This document shows positions 1 through 7,637 of a stretch of 64,000 nt of DNA, piece by piece. The position numbers were made by a program, and so were the translations under genes. Positions within the stretch are counted from its first letter, which is position 1; the number at the start of each line of letters is the position of its first letter. The notes beneath the pieces were generated by a model. It was not told the DNA's origin. It did no database searches and saw only the letters and a program-made list of their open reading frames with translations. The stretch comes from Verrucomicrobium spinosum DSM 4136 = JCM 18804 (GTDB taxonomy: Bacteria; Verrucomicrobiota; Verrucomicrobiia; Verrucomicrobiales; Verrucomicrobiaceae), in assembly GCF_000172155.1 (NCBI RefSeq), contig NZ_ABIZ01000001.1, positions 6,047,105-6,111,104 of the forward strand, read 5' to 3'.

Positions 1-1
1 C

Positions 2-562
2 GTTGAGGAAAAGAATCCTGGAGGTCGTGGGCCTGGCGGCAACAGAGGCGGCGGCGGTGGCAACCGAGGAGGCGGCGGCGGCAACTTGGGACAGATGCTC
101 CGTCAGCCCGTTAAGGGCTCCATCTTCAGCCAGGCTTACACGCTGGACCAGATGATGAACCGTCAGGATTGGGAGTACTCCCCCCTGAACATCAACGGCA
201 TCTACAAGAACGTCATCCTCCCCTACTACCTGGATCAGAAACCAGCGGATGTCCCTGCCCAGTATGATGCGATGATCAACGCTGAGCTGACCATGCGAAA
301 AGGGACCATGAGCGAAACGGAGTTTGCCCAATACTACAAGGAAGAAGGTCCCGACCTCCAGTGGGGCAGGGCCAGCTACCTCCTCCAGCACAAGATCACG
401 CCAATTCTGGCCATGGCCGACATGCTCAAGATCATCCGTGAGAACCCCACCCACCCCAAGGCGGGCGGTTGGGTGAAACAACTTCGCGAGGCGGTCAACC
501 AGACCCAGATCCCCACCACGCCGACCTCCTCAGAGCCGGCACCCGCCGCCCCCCAAACCTAG
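2..562 (+). CDS. C-terminal part of a Gly-rich protein, 5' end outside the window
   Basis: The frame is open from the first bases, so the gene starts upstream. The visible part begins with a linker of about 25 residues built of Gly with Asn and Arg. A globular region follows with many Trp, Tyr and Met residues, including repeated hydrophobic helices such as MADMLKIIRENPTHP near the end. The tail is Pro/Thr/Ser/Ala-rich. I do not recognise the family. Gly-rich linkers of this kind join a folded domain to another domain or to a partner, but that is inference. A strong terminator follows the stop codon within 40 bases, so this is the last gene of its unit. Confidence 0.7.
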   Translation, partial: VEEKNPGGRGPGGNRGGGGGNRGGGGGNLGQMLRQPVKGSIFSQAYTLDQMMNRQDWEYSPLNINGIYKNVILPYYLDQKPADVPAQYDAMINAELTMRKGTMSETEFAQYYKEEGPDLQWGRASYLLQHKITPILAMADMLKIIRENPTHPKAGGWVKQLREAVNQTQIPTTPTSSEPAPAAPQT

Positions 563-598
563 CGGCAGGCAGGGTCACTCCCGGCCATCGTTTCCTAT

Positions 599-630
599 AG
601 CCGGACCCCCAGCGGGGCCCGGCTTTTTTA
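599..630 (+). terminator. Rho-independent terminator
   Basis: AGCCGG-A-CCCC / GGGG-C-CCGGCT arms around a four-base loop form a long GC stem followed by seven T residues. It ends the rightward gene upstream. It also lies just past the stop codon of the convergent murQ fusion, but there is no good T run on that strand. Confidence 0.9.
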
Positions 631-638
631 CGGCCGGA

Positions 639-2498
639 TCACGGCTGTTCAGGTGACCGGTGACTGCTGCCCTGCACCAGCCGGACCGCCTCCTTCACCC
701 GCCAGCCAGCCGTCTCCAGCATCGCCAGCGCCGCCGCCGCCTCGCATCCTGTTATTTCCCTTACCAGGCGTACCGCACGATCCTTGAGTTTCACATTGCT
801 CGCATTCAGGTCCACCATCAGATTGCTCACCACCTTGCCGGTGTGCACCATGGCCAGGGTGGTCAGCGTATTGAGCACCACCTTGGTGGCCGTGCCAGCC
901 TTCAGTCGCGTGGAGCCCGTGAGCACTTCCGGCCCCGTATTGACCCTCAAGATGCGATCTGGAGCGTGCTTCGGAGCCACTTCCAGCGCGGGATTGAAGC
1001 ACAACATGGCCGTGACCGCACCAAGCCGGCGGGCCTCATGCAAAGCCCCCCAGACAAACGGTGTGCGCCCGCTCGCAGCAATCCCCAGCACCACATCTCC
1101 ACGACGGACGCCGCGATAGCGCACCGCATCCGCACCTGCCGCCGAGTTGTCCTCCGCCCCCTCCACCGCCGACCAGATGGCCCGCCGGCCACCGGCCATG
1201 ATTCCTTGAACCTGATCCGGTGGCACGCGAAATGTCGGAGGACACTCGCTGGCATCCAGCACGCCCAGCCGGCCGCTGGTGCCAGCGCCCACATAATAGA
1301 GGCGCCGCCCCGCCTTGAAGGCGCGCACCGTTTGCTCAACCAGCCACTCCAAGTCCTCGGCCACCTCCAAGACCGCCGCGCAGGACGCTTCACTCTCCCG
1401 GATCATGAGGCGCACCGCCTCTGAAAGCGGCATGGTGTCCAGATGCATGGAAGCAGGATTGCGCTGCTCGGTGGGAGACTTTGCCAGTGAAGCCAGAGCG
1501 ACTACCTCCACATCGCTAGTCAACGGCGCAGCGCCTCGCGGACGAAGTGACTGCCCGGTCTGCAACAAGGGAGCCCGTGATCGGGCCAGTGCCACCGCCC
1601 CCCACACGCTTTCGCGGTCCAGGGGACGAATGCTTGATTGGGGTCGATGAATAGACAGCAGGCTGGACACTTCACCAGAAAAACGGGGCTGTTTGAGAAG
1701 CGTGCTCCCCGCCAGGATGTATTGCACCTTGGCGTCAGCATGCACCAGATGGTGCGTGCATCGGGCCGCCATGTCGGCAAGCTTTTGCGCAGCATCGTGC
1801 ACGAGCTGAGTGGCCAGATCGTCACCCCGGCCCGCCTCAGTGAAGACGGTGATCGCCAGCCGGGCAATCTCCTGTTTCTCCGCCTCCTGGGTCCACGGGA
1901 TCAGATCATCCGGATGATTCAGCAACAGAGCCTGCAAGATGGCCTCACCCAGGGCCGGGAACCGGCCGTTGACATCATGCTGGTACACCACCGCACGGAG
2001 AGCCTGGAGCGCGATGTCTGAGGCGCTGCCTTGGTCGCCTAAAATGTGCCCCCGCCCTCCCACTTTCACCACCCTTCCCTCGGAATTCCGACCATAGGCA
2101 CAAGAACCAGTTCCACTTAGCAGAAGCACACGGGCCTCCGCATCATCCGGCCAGTCGCCAGCGGCCTCCAGGGCGGTCTCAAGGTCATCAGTTGCCAGAA
2201 AGGGTGTGTCGGGCCAGATGCCTTGAACCAGATTCACGACCCTCCGCCGGTCGTCTTCATTGCGCAACCCCGCGAAGCCGCCGCCAATGGCGGAAGGAGC
2301 GATGGTGAGCCGGTCACGAATCGACTCAAACAGGTGAATGAGCTCTGCGGACGTGGCCAGCCGGATGTTGGCCGGCCCGAGATCGAAGCGATCGATCACT
2401 TCATTCTCACCTCGGACCGAAAGCACCGTCGTGTGAGTGGCTCCGGTTTCAATGCCCAGCCAGACAGGACCTGGCAGGCGGCTCGCAGCAGTGCTCAT
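639..2498 (-). CDS. murQ: BadF/BadG-type amino-sugar kinase fused to MurNAc-6-phosphate etherase (MurQ)
   Basis: This is a two-domain enzyme of about 619 residues. The N-terminal half has ASKHA kinase signatures: the phosphate loop GIETGATHT near residues 15-23, LLLSGTGSCAYG near 125, and GGRGHILGDQGSA near 147. This matches the BadF/BadG/N-acetylglucosamine kinase family, which includes MurK of clostridia. The C-terminal 300 residues are MurQ: the SIS-fold sugar-phosphate loop VGAGTSGRLGVLDASE, the two acidic active-site contexts DASECPPTF and AVEGAEDN, and the signature GSTRLKAGTATK. MurQ cleaves the lactyl ether of MurNAc-6-P to GlcNAc-6-P plus lactate. The fusion would therefore phosphorylate and then process recycled MurNAc in the cytoplasm. 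I chose the start at MSTAAS. An upstream start at 2591 adds 31 residues that look unlike the family. Confidence 0.9.
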   Translation of the reverse strand: MSTAASRLPGPVWLGIETGATHTTVLSVRGENEVIDRFDLGPANIRLATSAELIHLFESIRDRLTIAPSAIGGGFAGLRNEDDRRRVVNLVQGIWPDTPFLATDDLETALEAAGDWPDDAEARVLLLSGTGSCAYGRNSEGRVVKVGGRGHILGDQGSASDIALQALRAVVYQHDVNGRFPALGEAILQALLLNHPDDLIPWTQEAEKQEIARLAITVFTEAGRGDDLATQLVHDAAQKLADMAARCTHHLVHADAKVQYILAGSTLLKQPRFSGEVSSLLSIHRPQSSIRPLDRESVWGAVALARSRAPLLQTGQSLRPRGAAPLTSDVEVVALASLAKSPTEQRNPASMHLDTMPLSEAVRLMIRESEASCAAVLEVAEDLEWLVEQTVRAFKAGRRLYYVGAGTSGRLGVLDASECPPTFRVPPDQVQGIMAGGRRAIWSAVEGAEDNSAAGADAVRYRGVRRGDVVLGIAASGRTPFVWGALHEARRLGAVTAMLCFNPALEVAPKHAPDRILRVNTGPEVLTGSTRLKAGTATKVVLNTLTTLAMVHTGKVVSNLMVDLNASNVKLKDRAVRLVREITGCEAAAALAMLETAGWRVKEAVRLVQGSSHRSPEQP

Positions 2499-2638
2499 GG
2501 GTGTTCGGTGGGCAACTAGCCCCATAAAGATACGCCTTCTGGAGGCGGAGCAACCGTGAAAAACACAGCCCCTGGTGATCACGGTCATCAATTCAGCCTT
2601 AGAGGGTTAGCACGAGACCCTAAAACCCCGATAGAGGG

Positions 2639-2741
2639 TGAAAAACGCTGAAGATCAGCACGATCCAGCGAGGACGGCGGCCCTGGGCAATTCTGAGAAA
2701 GTTCGGAGACGAATGCATCGAATTGCAGCGATCTGAGAAAC
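2639..2741 (+). repeat. Left prophage end with transposase-type binding sites
   Basis: The inner site GAATTGCAGCGATCTGAGAAACTT (2719-2742, 24 bases) matches the right-end inner site GAATTGCAGAGATCTGAGAAACTT in inverted orientation with one mismatch. A second site, CAATTCTGAGAAAG, begins at 2689. A more degenerate one, GCACGATCCAGCGAGGA, begins near 2658. Site spacing is 40 bases, against 21 at the right end. Unequal spacing between the two ends is also a property of Mu attL and attR. The role as transposase sites is inferred. Confidence 0.75.
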
Positions 2742-2742
2742 T

Positions 2743-3069
2743 TCAGGCCCTCGGTGCGGCACTGTCCGTGGAGGCCGCCTTGCCGAGATCGGACTGCCAA
2801 ACCATCGCCAGGGAGAGCACCTCCTGAGAGTCGACGCCGGTGCCGATAAAGGCGCGGCCTTGACCACCGTTGACTAGCTCCAGCATGGCGGCCGTGACTT
2901 GGGGAGTGACCGCAATGGGCAACGTACTCATAGCCATGGGAGTGATCGGCCAGGTGACGGCGGCAGCAAACGCCTCGTGAGCCTCCGAGGCTTCCATGTC
3001 CGCCAGCCCATGAGCGATGGTGGTGGCCATCTGAGCGTCGATGTAGGTGGCAATGGCTGGCGTGGACAT
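2743..3069 (-). CDS. Small phage protein of unknown function, last early gene
   Basis: This 108-residue product starts at MSTPAIATYIDAQM. It is rich in Ala, Met and Thr, mostly helical in appearance, with no Cys and no membrane segment. I know no family for it. The stop codon lies two bases from the innermost left-end site, so the gene is the most distal one of the leftward early block. Genes in this position in Mu-like phages are usually non-essential accessory genes. Coding is supported by its position and compactness rather than by homology. Confidence 0.5.
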   Translation of the reverse strand: MSTPAIATYIDAQMATTIAHGLADMEASEAHEAFAAAVTWPITPMAMSTLPIAVTPQVTAAMLELVNGGQGRAFIGTGVDSQEVLSLAMVWQSDLGKAASTDSAAPRA

Positions 3070-3098
3070 GGGGCGAGTGTAATGGCCGCTGCATGGGC

Positions 3099-3116
3099 TT
3101 TGCAAGCCTCTTGCAG
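3099..3116. repeat. Copy 1 of the TTGCAAGG-type palindrome
   Basis: TTTGCAAGCCTCTTGCAG lies in the spacer between the methylase gene and the last early gene. It resembles three other spacer copies in the prophage (at 21404, 30329 and 37819), whose consensus is about TTGCAAGGCCCTTGCAA. This is the most degenerate copy. Confidence 0.45.
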
Positions 3117-3134
3117 CGGCCGTGCATTGAGGGC

Positions 3135-3971
3135 CTATACGGTGCAGGCGGCGGCGAGCTGGACCAACTTGGTGCGCTCCGAGGTGGCGGGTGCAGGCGT
3201 CTTGCGGATGATGATCTCCCCGAAGGTCTGCTTGCCCTTGGCCTGGGCCTGGTTGAGCGCCCCGTTGCGTGTCTTCACGGCGGTGGTGTGCCAGCCGTGG
3301 AAGAGGCGGCGGTTCAGTGGCGAATCGTCGACTGTGACGATCCAGTCCCCTTTCAGCTCGGCCACCTGGGCAGAGAACTTGGTCATCTGGGCCTCGTTCC
3401 AGCCATCGTAGCAGTCGACGTCGCTGACGGTGTACGGTGGGTCCATGAAGAAGAGCGTGCCTGGGGCGTCGTACAGGCGCAGCATGCGCTCGTAGGACAG
3501 GTTCTCGACGCTCACACGGTCAAGGCGAGCACTGAGGTCCCGGATGGCTTGCTGCACGTTCTCACGGCTTCCTGTGGCGGCACCGCCGCTGGTGCGGGAG
3601 ACGCCGTAGCTCGTCATGGAGGTCCCGAAGCCGATCTTGTTGCGGATGAGCCAACGGGCCGAACGCTGGAGATCCGTGAGGCCTGGTTGAGCAATGAAGT
3701 CCTTGAGGTTCTGACGGGCGTTGAGCGTCCACTGGAGCTCGGCGATCAGGGCCTCGGGATGGAACTGGACGCAGCGGTAAAGCGTGACCAGATCGCCGTT
3801 CAAATCATTGACCACCTCGACGGTGGACCTTGATTTTGCGAGGAGTACTGCGAGGCCACCAGCGAACGGTTCTACGTAAGCGGTGTGCTCTGGCAGTGGT
3901 AGGAGGTGCTTGAGCAGGCGGGATTTTCCGCCTGCCCAGCGGATGAGCGGTTTGGTGCGTTGCGCGGTCAT
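3135..3971 (-). CDS. Dam-type (D12 class) adenine-N6 DNA methyltransferase
   Basis: The 278-residue protein has the class layout. RWAGGKSRLL at residues 11-20 and YVEPFAGGLAVLL at 32-44 form the AdoMet-binding part. VVNDLNGDLVTLYR follows. The catalytic DPPY is at 177-180. It methylates adenine-N6 in duplex DNA and may protect phage DNA from host restriction, or alter host regulation; GATC as target is only a guess from the Dam-like fold. I chose the start at MTAQRTK because the 20 residues upstream are unlike the family. No partner endonuclease gene is adjacent, so it is an orphan methylase. It sits at the far end of the early operon, where Mu-like phages often carry modification genes. Confidence 0.88.
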   Translation of the reverse strand: MTAQRTKPLIRWAGGKSRLLKHLLPLPEHTAYVEPFAGGLAVLLAKSRSTVEVVNDLNGDLVTLYRCVQFHPEALIAELQWTLNARQNLKDFIAQPGLTDLQRSARWLIRNKIGFGTSMTSYGVSRTSGGAATGSRENVQQAIRDLSARLDRVSVENLSYERMLRLYDAPGTLFFMDPPYTVSDVDCYDGWNEAQMTKFSAQVAELKGDWIVTVDDSPLNRRLFHGWHTTAVKTRNGALNQAQAKGKQTFGEIIIRKTPAPATSERTKLVQLAAACTV

Positions 3972-4015
3972 TGGGGCGACTGACGCAATTCGAAGACTGA
4001 CGTTCAATGAATGAT

Positions 4016-4762
4016 CTATCGACCAAACCACTTTGTCAGGTGGTGCAGGGCATCTTTGGTTTTCTTAAAGATTGAAATCCCTGCGGTAGGTCCTGCACTG
4101 CTTCCGTTTGTGCTCCCTGTGGTAGGTCCTGCGCTGCTTCCTGATGTCGTGTCATCCGCCTGGAGCTCAACGTACGCTTCCTCCATTTGTTCAAGCAGCT
4201 GTTTGAGCCGTGTCAGCGTCTTACGGACGTCAGAACGATTTGCGGAATGAACTCCCATCATTCCTGTCTTTTCAATGGGTTTCGTTAGCAGATCATTGAT
4301 CTTCTCGACCCCGAAGCCATCCACTTGTTCCAATTTGAAGACTTGTGGGGCAAGCGCATGGAGCCAAGTGCGTTGCTGACAGATCAAGACCGGTAGAGCT
4401 GTTAATAGTCCTGCAAGCTGTGCATGCCTAGTCTGCTGCTTCATGAATCTCAGGTTGGAGCTGTACTCAAATTGCTGAAATATAAGCCCGATGAAAAGTA
4501 TGATGAAGGCGTAGGCCGCGAACTGCGCATTTAGGGAGCCAAAGATGTCACCAAATTGGCCCACCTCAGCCAAAGTCACAGTTTCATCGGCTTTAACTGC
4601 TTCCCCACCAGCGTTTGAGATCGCAATTTCCTGTTTGAATTTTTTGAGTCGATCCAGAGTCACCGAGGGGTGGGAGGTGGTCATCCAGTATACCAGAATA
4701 CCAATCGCCATGAGCGACAAACTGTAGAGAACACTGTGCCTTTGATGGTGCCTTTGATTCAT
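4016..4762 (-). CDS. Membrane protein with two transmembrane segments and a Ser/Gly/Thr repeat tail; probable moron
   Basis: The 248-residue product has a hydrophobic segment near residues 13-29 (LYSLSLMAIGILVYWM). A second lies near 82-100 (AAYAFIILFIGLIFQQF), after an extracytoplasmic loop of about 50 residues. A long charged helical part follows (KTLTRLKQLLEQMEEAYVEL), then a linker with a 12-residue in-frame repeat (GSSAGPTTGSTN, then GSSAGPTAG) encoded by a 36-base direct repeat at 4081-4142. Base composition is clearly less GC-rich than its neighbours. I recognise no family. A foreign-looking membrane gene at the end of an early block suggests a lysogenic conversion or exclusion function, but this is inference. 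Confidence 0.65.
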   Translation of the reverse strand: MNQRHHQRHSVLYSLSLMAIGILVYWMTTSHPSVTLDRLKKFKQEIAISNAGGEAVKADETVTLAEVGQFGDIFGSLNAQFAAYAFIILFIGLIFQQFEYSSNLRFMKQQTRHAQLAGLLTALPVLICQQRTWLHALAPQVFKLEQVDGFGVEKINDLLTKPIEKTGMMGVHSANRSDVRKTLTRLKQLLEQMEEAYVELQADDTTSGSSAGPTTGSTNGSSAGPTAGISIFKKTKDALHHLTKWFGR

Positions 4763-4838
4763 GGAGGCACCTATCATGCAATTTTGGCGTTCGCAATAGC
4801 CGTGAAACTTTCGTTAAACTGCGAAACGCAGCCTAGGT

Positions 4839-5114
4839 TTACTCCACCGTGGTCTTATGGGCGAGGGCTTCGACCTCGGAGCGGTCGAGGCGGAGGCGGG
4901 CCTTGGGCTTGGTCTGCTTGGCCGTGAGGAGTCCTTCCTTCACGTAGCGGTAGACGCTGAACTGAGAGCAGCCGAGGATCACGGCGGCCTCTTTGGCCGA
5001 GATCTGGGGCAGCTTGGGGACGGGCTTCCCGGCCTTAATCACCCAGGCACCATCGCTCCGCTGGAGGGCGATGGTGGGAAACTGAAATTCAAGCTGTGAT
5101 CCGGGGACGGGCAT
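4839..5114 (-). CDS. Helix-turn-helix protein of the excisionase/MerR type
   Basis: The 91-residue protein has a helix-turn-helix near residues 38-72: ISAKEAAVILGCSQFSVYRY, then VKEGLLTAKQT, then a basic stretch and SEVEALAHK. This order, with a recognition helix followed by a short wing and a closing helix, is that of the excisionase/MerR-like DNA-binding domains. It probably binds phage DNA as a regulator or as an architectural factor. It overlaps the upstream gene by one base, so the two are co-translated. The target is unknown. Confidence 0.7.
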   Translation of the reverse strand: MPVPGSQLEFQFPTIALQRSDGAWVIKAGKPVPKLPQISAKEAAVILGCSQFSVYRYVKEGLLTAKQTKPKARLRLDRSEVEALAHKTTVE

Positions 5115-5440
5115 CAGAGCAAGGTCAACTGTGGGTCAAGGGCTTTGCGCTGTTGCTCCGTAAAGTGTGCAAGCGCCTCTTGATAGCTGTACGCACGATA
5201 GACACCCTCACGGCCGCGCTGATCGCCCGCACCGTGCCACACCGTGATGAAGCCGAGCTGGAGCAGCTCCGTGGTGCGTGGGCGAAACGTGAGGATATCC
5301 ATGTTGGCTTTGGCCGCGATCTGACGGGTCGTGCCGGGGCCGTGTTGTTTCCACGCCTCATAGACCGCCAACCGCAGCTCACTGAGGCGAGACTGGAGGC
5401 TCTCCCACGTTTCGATTGAGTAGTCGATGGCGGTGTCCAT
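5114..5440 (-). CDS. Small phage protein with a winged-helix-like region
   Basis: The 108 residues include a probable winged helix around residues 35-70: GTTRQIAAKANMDILTFRPR followed by TTELLQLGFI and a short basic hairpin with Gly-Asp. This resembles regulatory or replication winged-helix domains of phages in which a turn after TELxxLG leads to the wing. I cannot name the family. It lies between two other small early genes with a one-base overlap downstream and one base upstream, so it belongs to the same message. Confidence 0.6.
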   Translation of the reverse strand: MDTAIDYSIETWESLQSRLSELRLAVYEAWKQHGPGTTRQIAAKANMDILTFRPRTTELLQLGFITVWHGAGDQRGREGVYRAYSYQEALAHFTEQQRKALDPQLTLL

Positions 5441-5441
5441 A

Positions 5442-5813
5442 TCAGAGGTCGTGGTATTTGAAGCAGGAGTCGAGGTATTCGAACTCGATGCGGGTGACGG
5501 TGGTTTGCGGGCTGCAGCCCTTGTGGGTCTTGCAGAAAAAGGCGATGAACTCGTCTGGTGTCATGTCTGGGAAACCTTCACGGGCGGTTTCGTTCGGTCG
5601 GTTGAGCAGGGCTGAAAGCGGCTCCCGGATGACGCTGATGATCTGGATCCGGCCGAGCTGCACGTGCTTCTCACCCTTCTTGAGGCCCATGCCCTTTTCG
5701 ATGCCCATCACGATATCACCCGCCTTGAGGTCAAGCCACCCGAGGCGACGGGTGACGTCTTTGGTTCGGGCCTTGAACTGCGGCGTCGTGAGGGCGAAGG
5801 ACATGCGCTTCAT
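5442..5813 (-). CDS. Small phage protein, ASCH-like
   Basis: The 123-residue product begins MKRMSFALTTPQFKARTKDV. It contains TRRLGWLDLKAGDIVMGIEK, then a basic segment ending in GRIQIISVIREPL, then a helical part with MTPDEFIAFFCKTHKGC. The order (FALTTPQ..ARTKDVTRR, L..GD, then IQIISV near the middle) is typical of ASCH-fold proteins found in many phages, which are thought to bind RNA or modified bases. The assignment is from this pattern only. It starts four bases inside the previous gene (ATGA overlap). A methionine three residues in (MSFALT) is an alternative start. Confidence 0.6.
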   Translation of the reverse strand: MKRMSFALTTPQFKARTKDVTRRLGWLDLKAGDIVMGIEKGMGLKKGEKHVQLGRIQIISVIREPLSALLNRPNETAREGFPDMTPDEFIAFFCKTHKGCSPQTTVTRIEFEYLDSCFKYHDL

Positions 5814-6061
5814 GGCTTGAGTGCCTCCTTGGCTTCGCGGTTGGCTGTAGTGACCTGCTCGAACTCTTCGACGGCCCGGGCGTACTGGGCACGGAGGACG
5901 GCGAGTGCCTGGTCCCACGTGAGCTCCCCTGCGGGTGGCAGGTTGTTGGCAGCGGCGATATCGACATCGACGCGGAGACGGAAGGTGCCCCAGTAGAGCG
6001 AGACACGATTCTGACGCAGCTCATCGGCCAGCGGAATGGGTTCGTGAGGTGGACGGGGCAT
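5810..6061 (-). CDS. Small hypothetical phage protein
   Basis: The 83-residue protein has a Pro-rich start, a strand-like middle (VSLYWGTFRLRVDVDI) and a long C-terminal helix (WDQALAVLRAQYARAVEEFEQV). No family recognised. Its stop codon overlaps the next gene's start as ATGA, and it lies six bases from the gene before it, so it is translationally coupled within the early operon. Confidence 0.55.
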   Translation of the reverse strand: MPRPPHEPIPLADELRQNRVSLYWGTFRLRVDVDIAAANNLPPAGELTWDQALAVLRAQYARAVEEFEQVTTANREAKEALKP

Positions 6062-6067
6062 GGCGGT

Positions 6068-6526
6068 CTATTTGCGGAGTTGCTTGAGCTTTGCCTCCAG
6101 GAGCTTGATGCGGCTCTTCTGGCTTGTGGGCGATTCGTTGGCCAGGCGTAGGGCCTCGAAGATGATGGAGGGCTCGTTGGTGTGAGGGAGGCTGGCGCGG
6201 CAGTCGTCGACGCTGGTGTGGACCAGGGCGAAGGCGGTGTGCAGGCCGTGCTCAGCGAGCACGCAGGCAGAGCAGAGGTCTGCCTTAACCCAATGGCAGG
6301 CCCTGCCATTGCGGTCGGTGCAGCCATGGCAATCCATGTCGGTGCAGTGGCAAACGCGGCACTGCCTCGGAGTGGTGAACTCGTGGCCCAGGAAGGCAGC
6401 GCGAGATCCGCAGCACATCGGAGGCTTGGTGTCTGGGAAGACCTTGGGCACGTAGAGGTCCGATTTGCAGACGCGGCAGAACCAGTGAATGCAGTCGTAC
6501 TGCTTGATGGGCTTAGGCTTGGCCAT
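6068..6526 (-). CDS. Cys/His-rich zinc-binding phage protein
   Basis: The 152-residue protein has at least 13 Cys and several His in pairs. An N-terminal CRVCKSD element is followed by MCCGSR, then by the block CRVCHCTDMDCHGC and CHWVKADLCSAC near residues 55-90. The second block (CRVC, then a C-x-x-C pair, then WV, D/E, DLCSAC) recurs in many phage and bacterial proteins and should hold one or two zinc ions. The C-terminal third is helical and basic (KSRIKLLEAKLKQLRK), possibly a coiled coil or nucleic-acid-binding tail. Function unknown. It overlaps the upstream gene by 14 bases. Confidence 0.65.
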   Translation of the reverse strand: MAKPKPIKQYDCIHWFCRVCKSDLYVPKVFPDTKPPMCCGSRAAFLGHEFTTPRQCRVCHCTDMDCHGCTDRNGRACHWVKADLCSACVLAEHGLHTAFALVHTSVDDCRASLPHTNEPSIIFEALRLANESPTSQKSRIKLLEAKLKQLRK

Positions 6527-6974
6527 GGGTGGAGTTCCTCCTGTTTCTGATGGTGTACATGAGCTGCCAGGTCTGCTTGGGGCTGGCCTGGGCGATGGAG
6601 CACTTGTAGGTGCTCATGCAGATGGCCTCGGCATAAGCTCGGTCGAGACCGGCCTTGGTAAGCTCGCTGTCGAGCTTGTGAAGGGCCTGGCGCTTGGGGT
6701 CGTTCTGGGCGCGCATGGTGCTTGCAAAGGCCTTGCCGCTGTCTCCAGCGAGAGACTGGAAGTGAGCCAGCAAGACGAGGTAGTCACCGTTGGTGGCCTC
6801 ACTGATGCGGCGGCCACAAGCGGCAATGGATTCGCGGCCGCGCCAGTCGGCTTCCTTCTCGTCAGTGAGGTCCAGCTCCTTGGCGCGGGTGTAGCCCTTC
6901 TTGGCCCACTGTGAGAGTGTGGCCTTTTGGAGATTGGTGAGGGGCTTGCTCAGCGTGGGGATGGGTTTGGGCAT
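6513..6974 (-). CDS. Hypothetical early phage protein, helical
   Basis: The 153-residue protein starts with a basic helical segment (LTNLQKATLSQWAKKGYTRA). A middle part contains GDYLVLLAHFQSLAG. The end, KQTWQLMYTIRNRRN, resembles the C-termini of phage proteins in which a Trp-rich helix is followed by a basic tail. I do not know the family. The leader carries the CACACGCC-ATG form of the recurrent early leader instead of a Shine-Dalgarno sequence. Confidence 0.55.
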   Translation of the reverse strand: MPKPIPTLSKPLTNLQKATLSQWAKKGYTRAKELDLTDEKEADWRGRESIAACGRRISEATNGDYLVLLAHFQSLAGDSGKAFASTMRAQNDPKRQALHKLDSELTKAGLDRAYAEAICMSTYKCSIAQASPKQTWQLMYTIRNRRNSTHGQA

Positions 6975-7025
6975 GGCGTGTGCGGGTTTGAGAAACCACT
7001 AATTGACGCTGATGAACGCTAATGG

Positions 7026-7370
7026 TCAGCCGTCGATGATCATCTTCAGTGTAGCTGCGAGGGCTTGGTCATCGTCACTCATGAGGTCTTGGGTGTCTGG
7101 GTCTTCGCAGACCTCGATGTAGTGACGGACGAACTGCTTCACCTGGCTGCGAAGTTCGCTGGTGAACTCCGGGCTGTTGGTGACGCGGTCTCTGACCTCG
7201 TCGTAGTAGTCATCCGCCCGGAGACGAGCCGTAGGATGAACTGTTTTGGCCATCAATAAGACGTCAGCCAGGGTTTGCGTCCCGATGCCCGCGAAATAGC
7301 GGAGAGCTGGGCTGGTGGCAAAGCGACGAAGGACACGGGTAGCAGCGTGGGTAACATCAGTGTTGGACAT
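7026..7370 (-). CDS. Hypothetical early phage protein
   Basis: The 114-residue product is helical and acidic toward the C-terminus (VCEDPDTQDLMSDDDQALAA), with a basic first third (ATRVLRRFATSPALRYFAG). No known motif. It starts directly after CCACGCCACGCC-ATG, the same leader as several other early genes, and is preceded on the message by a run of CACC triplets. Its position in the block is the only hint to function. Confidence 0.5.
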   Translation of the reverse strand: MSNTDVTHAATRVLRRFATSPALRYFAGIGTQTLADVLLMAKTVHPTARLRADDYYDEVRDRVTNSPEFTSELRSQVKQFVRHYIEVCEDPDTQDLMSDDDQALAATLKMIIDG

Positions 7371-7436
7371 GGCGTGGCGTGGGTGGTGGTGGTGAATGAG
7401 TGATGGAGCAGCTCCGGGGAGCTGCTCCAGTGAGGG

Positions 7437-7634
7437 TCAGGATTCGAGAGAGGTCTCGCCCAGGGCGCTGAGTTCGCAGCCCACTACAGCGAGGCCCATG
7501 AGGCCGTAGTCACCGAGACTCTTGACCGTGGTCTTGATGGCCTGGGCGGCCATAGCGATCTTGGCCTCTGCTTCCGGTCCCATCTGTTTGATCTGAAACT
7601 GGAGGGCGGCGAGTTGGAGTTCTTCTGTGGTCAT
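7437..7634 (-). CDS. Small hypothetical early phage protein
   Basis: The 65 residues are mostly one or two amphipathic helices (EELQLAALQFQIKQMGPEAEAKIAMAAQ) followed by a Gly-rich turn and a hydrophobic stretch (GLMGLAVVGCELSALG). The hydrophobic part is too short and polar for a sure membrane span. It starts three bases after the upstream gene's stop. No family recognised. Confidence 0.45.
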   Translation of the reverse strand: MTTEELQLAALQFQIKQMGPEAEAKIAMAAQAIKTTVKSLGDYGLMGLAVVGCELSALGETSLES

Positions 7635-7637
7635 GGC

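Noticed and set aside
660-1650. Long open frames on the opposite strand of the murQ fusion.
   Set aside because: They arise from GC-rich codon structure on the other strand, have Arg/His/Pro-rich composition and match no family, whereas the murQ frame is clear.
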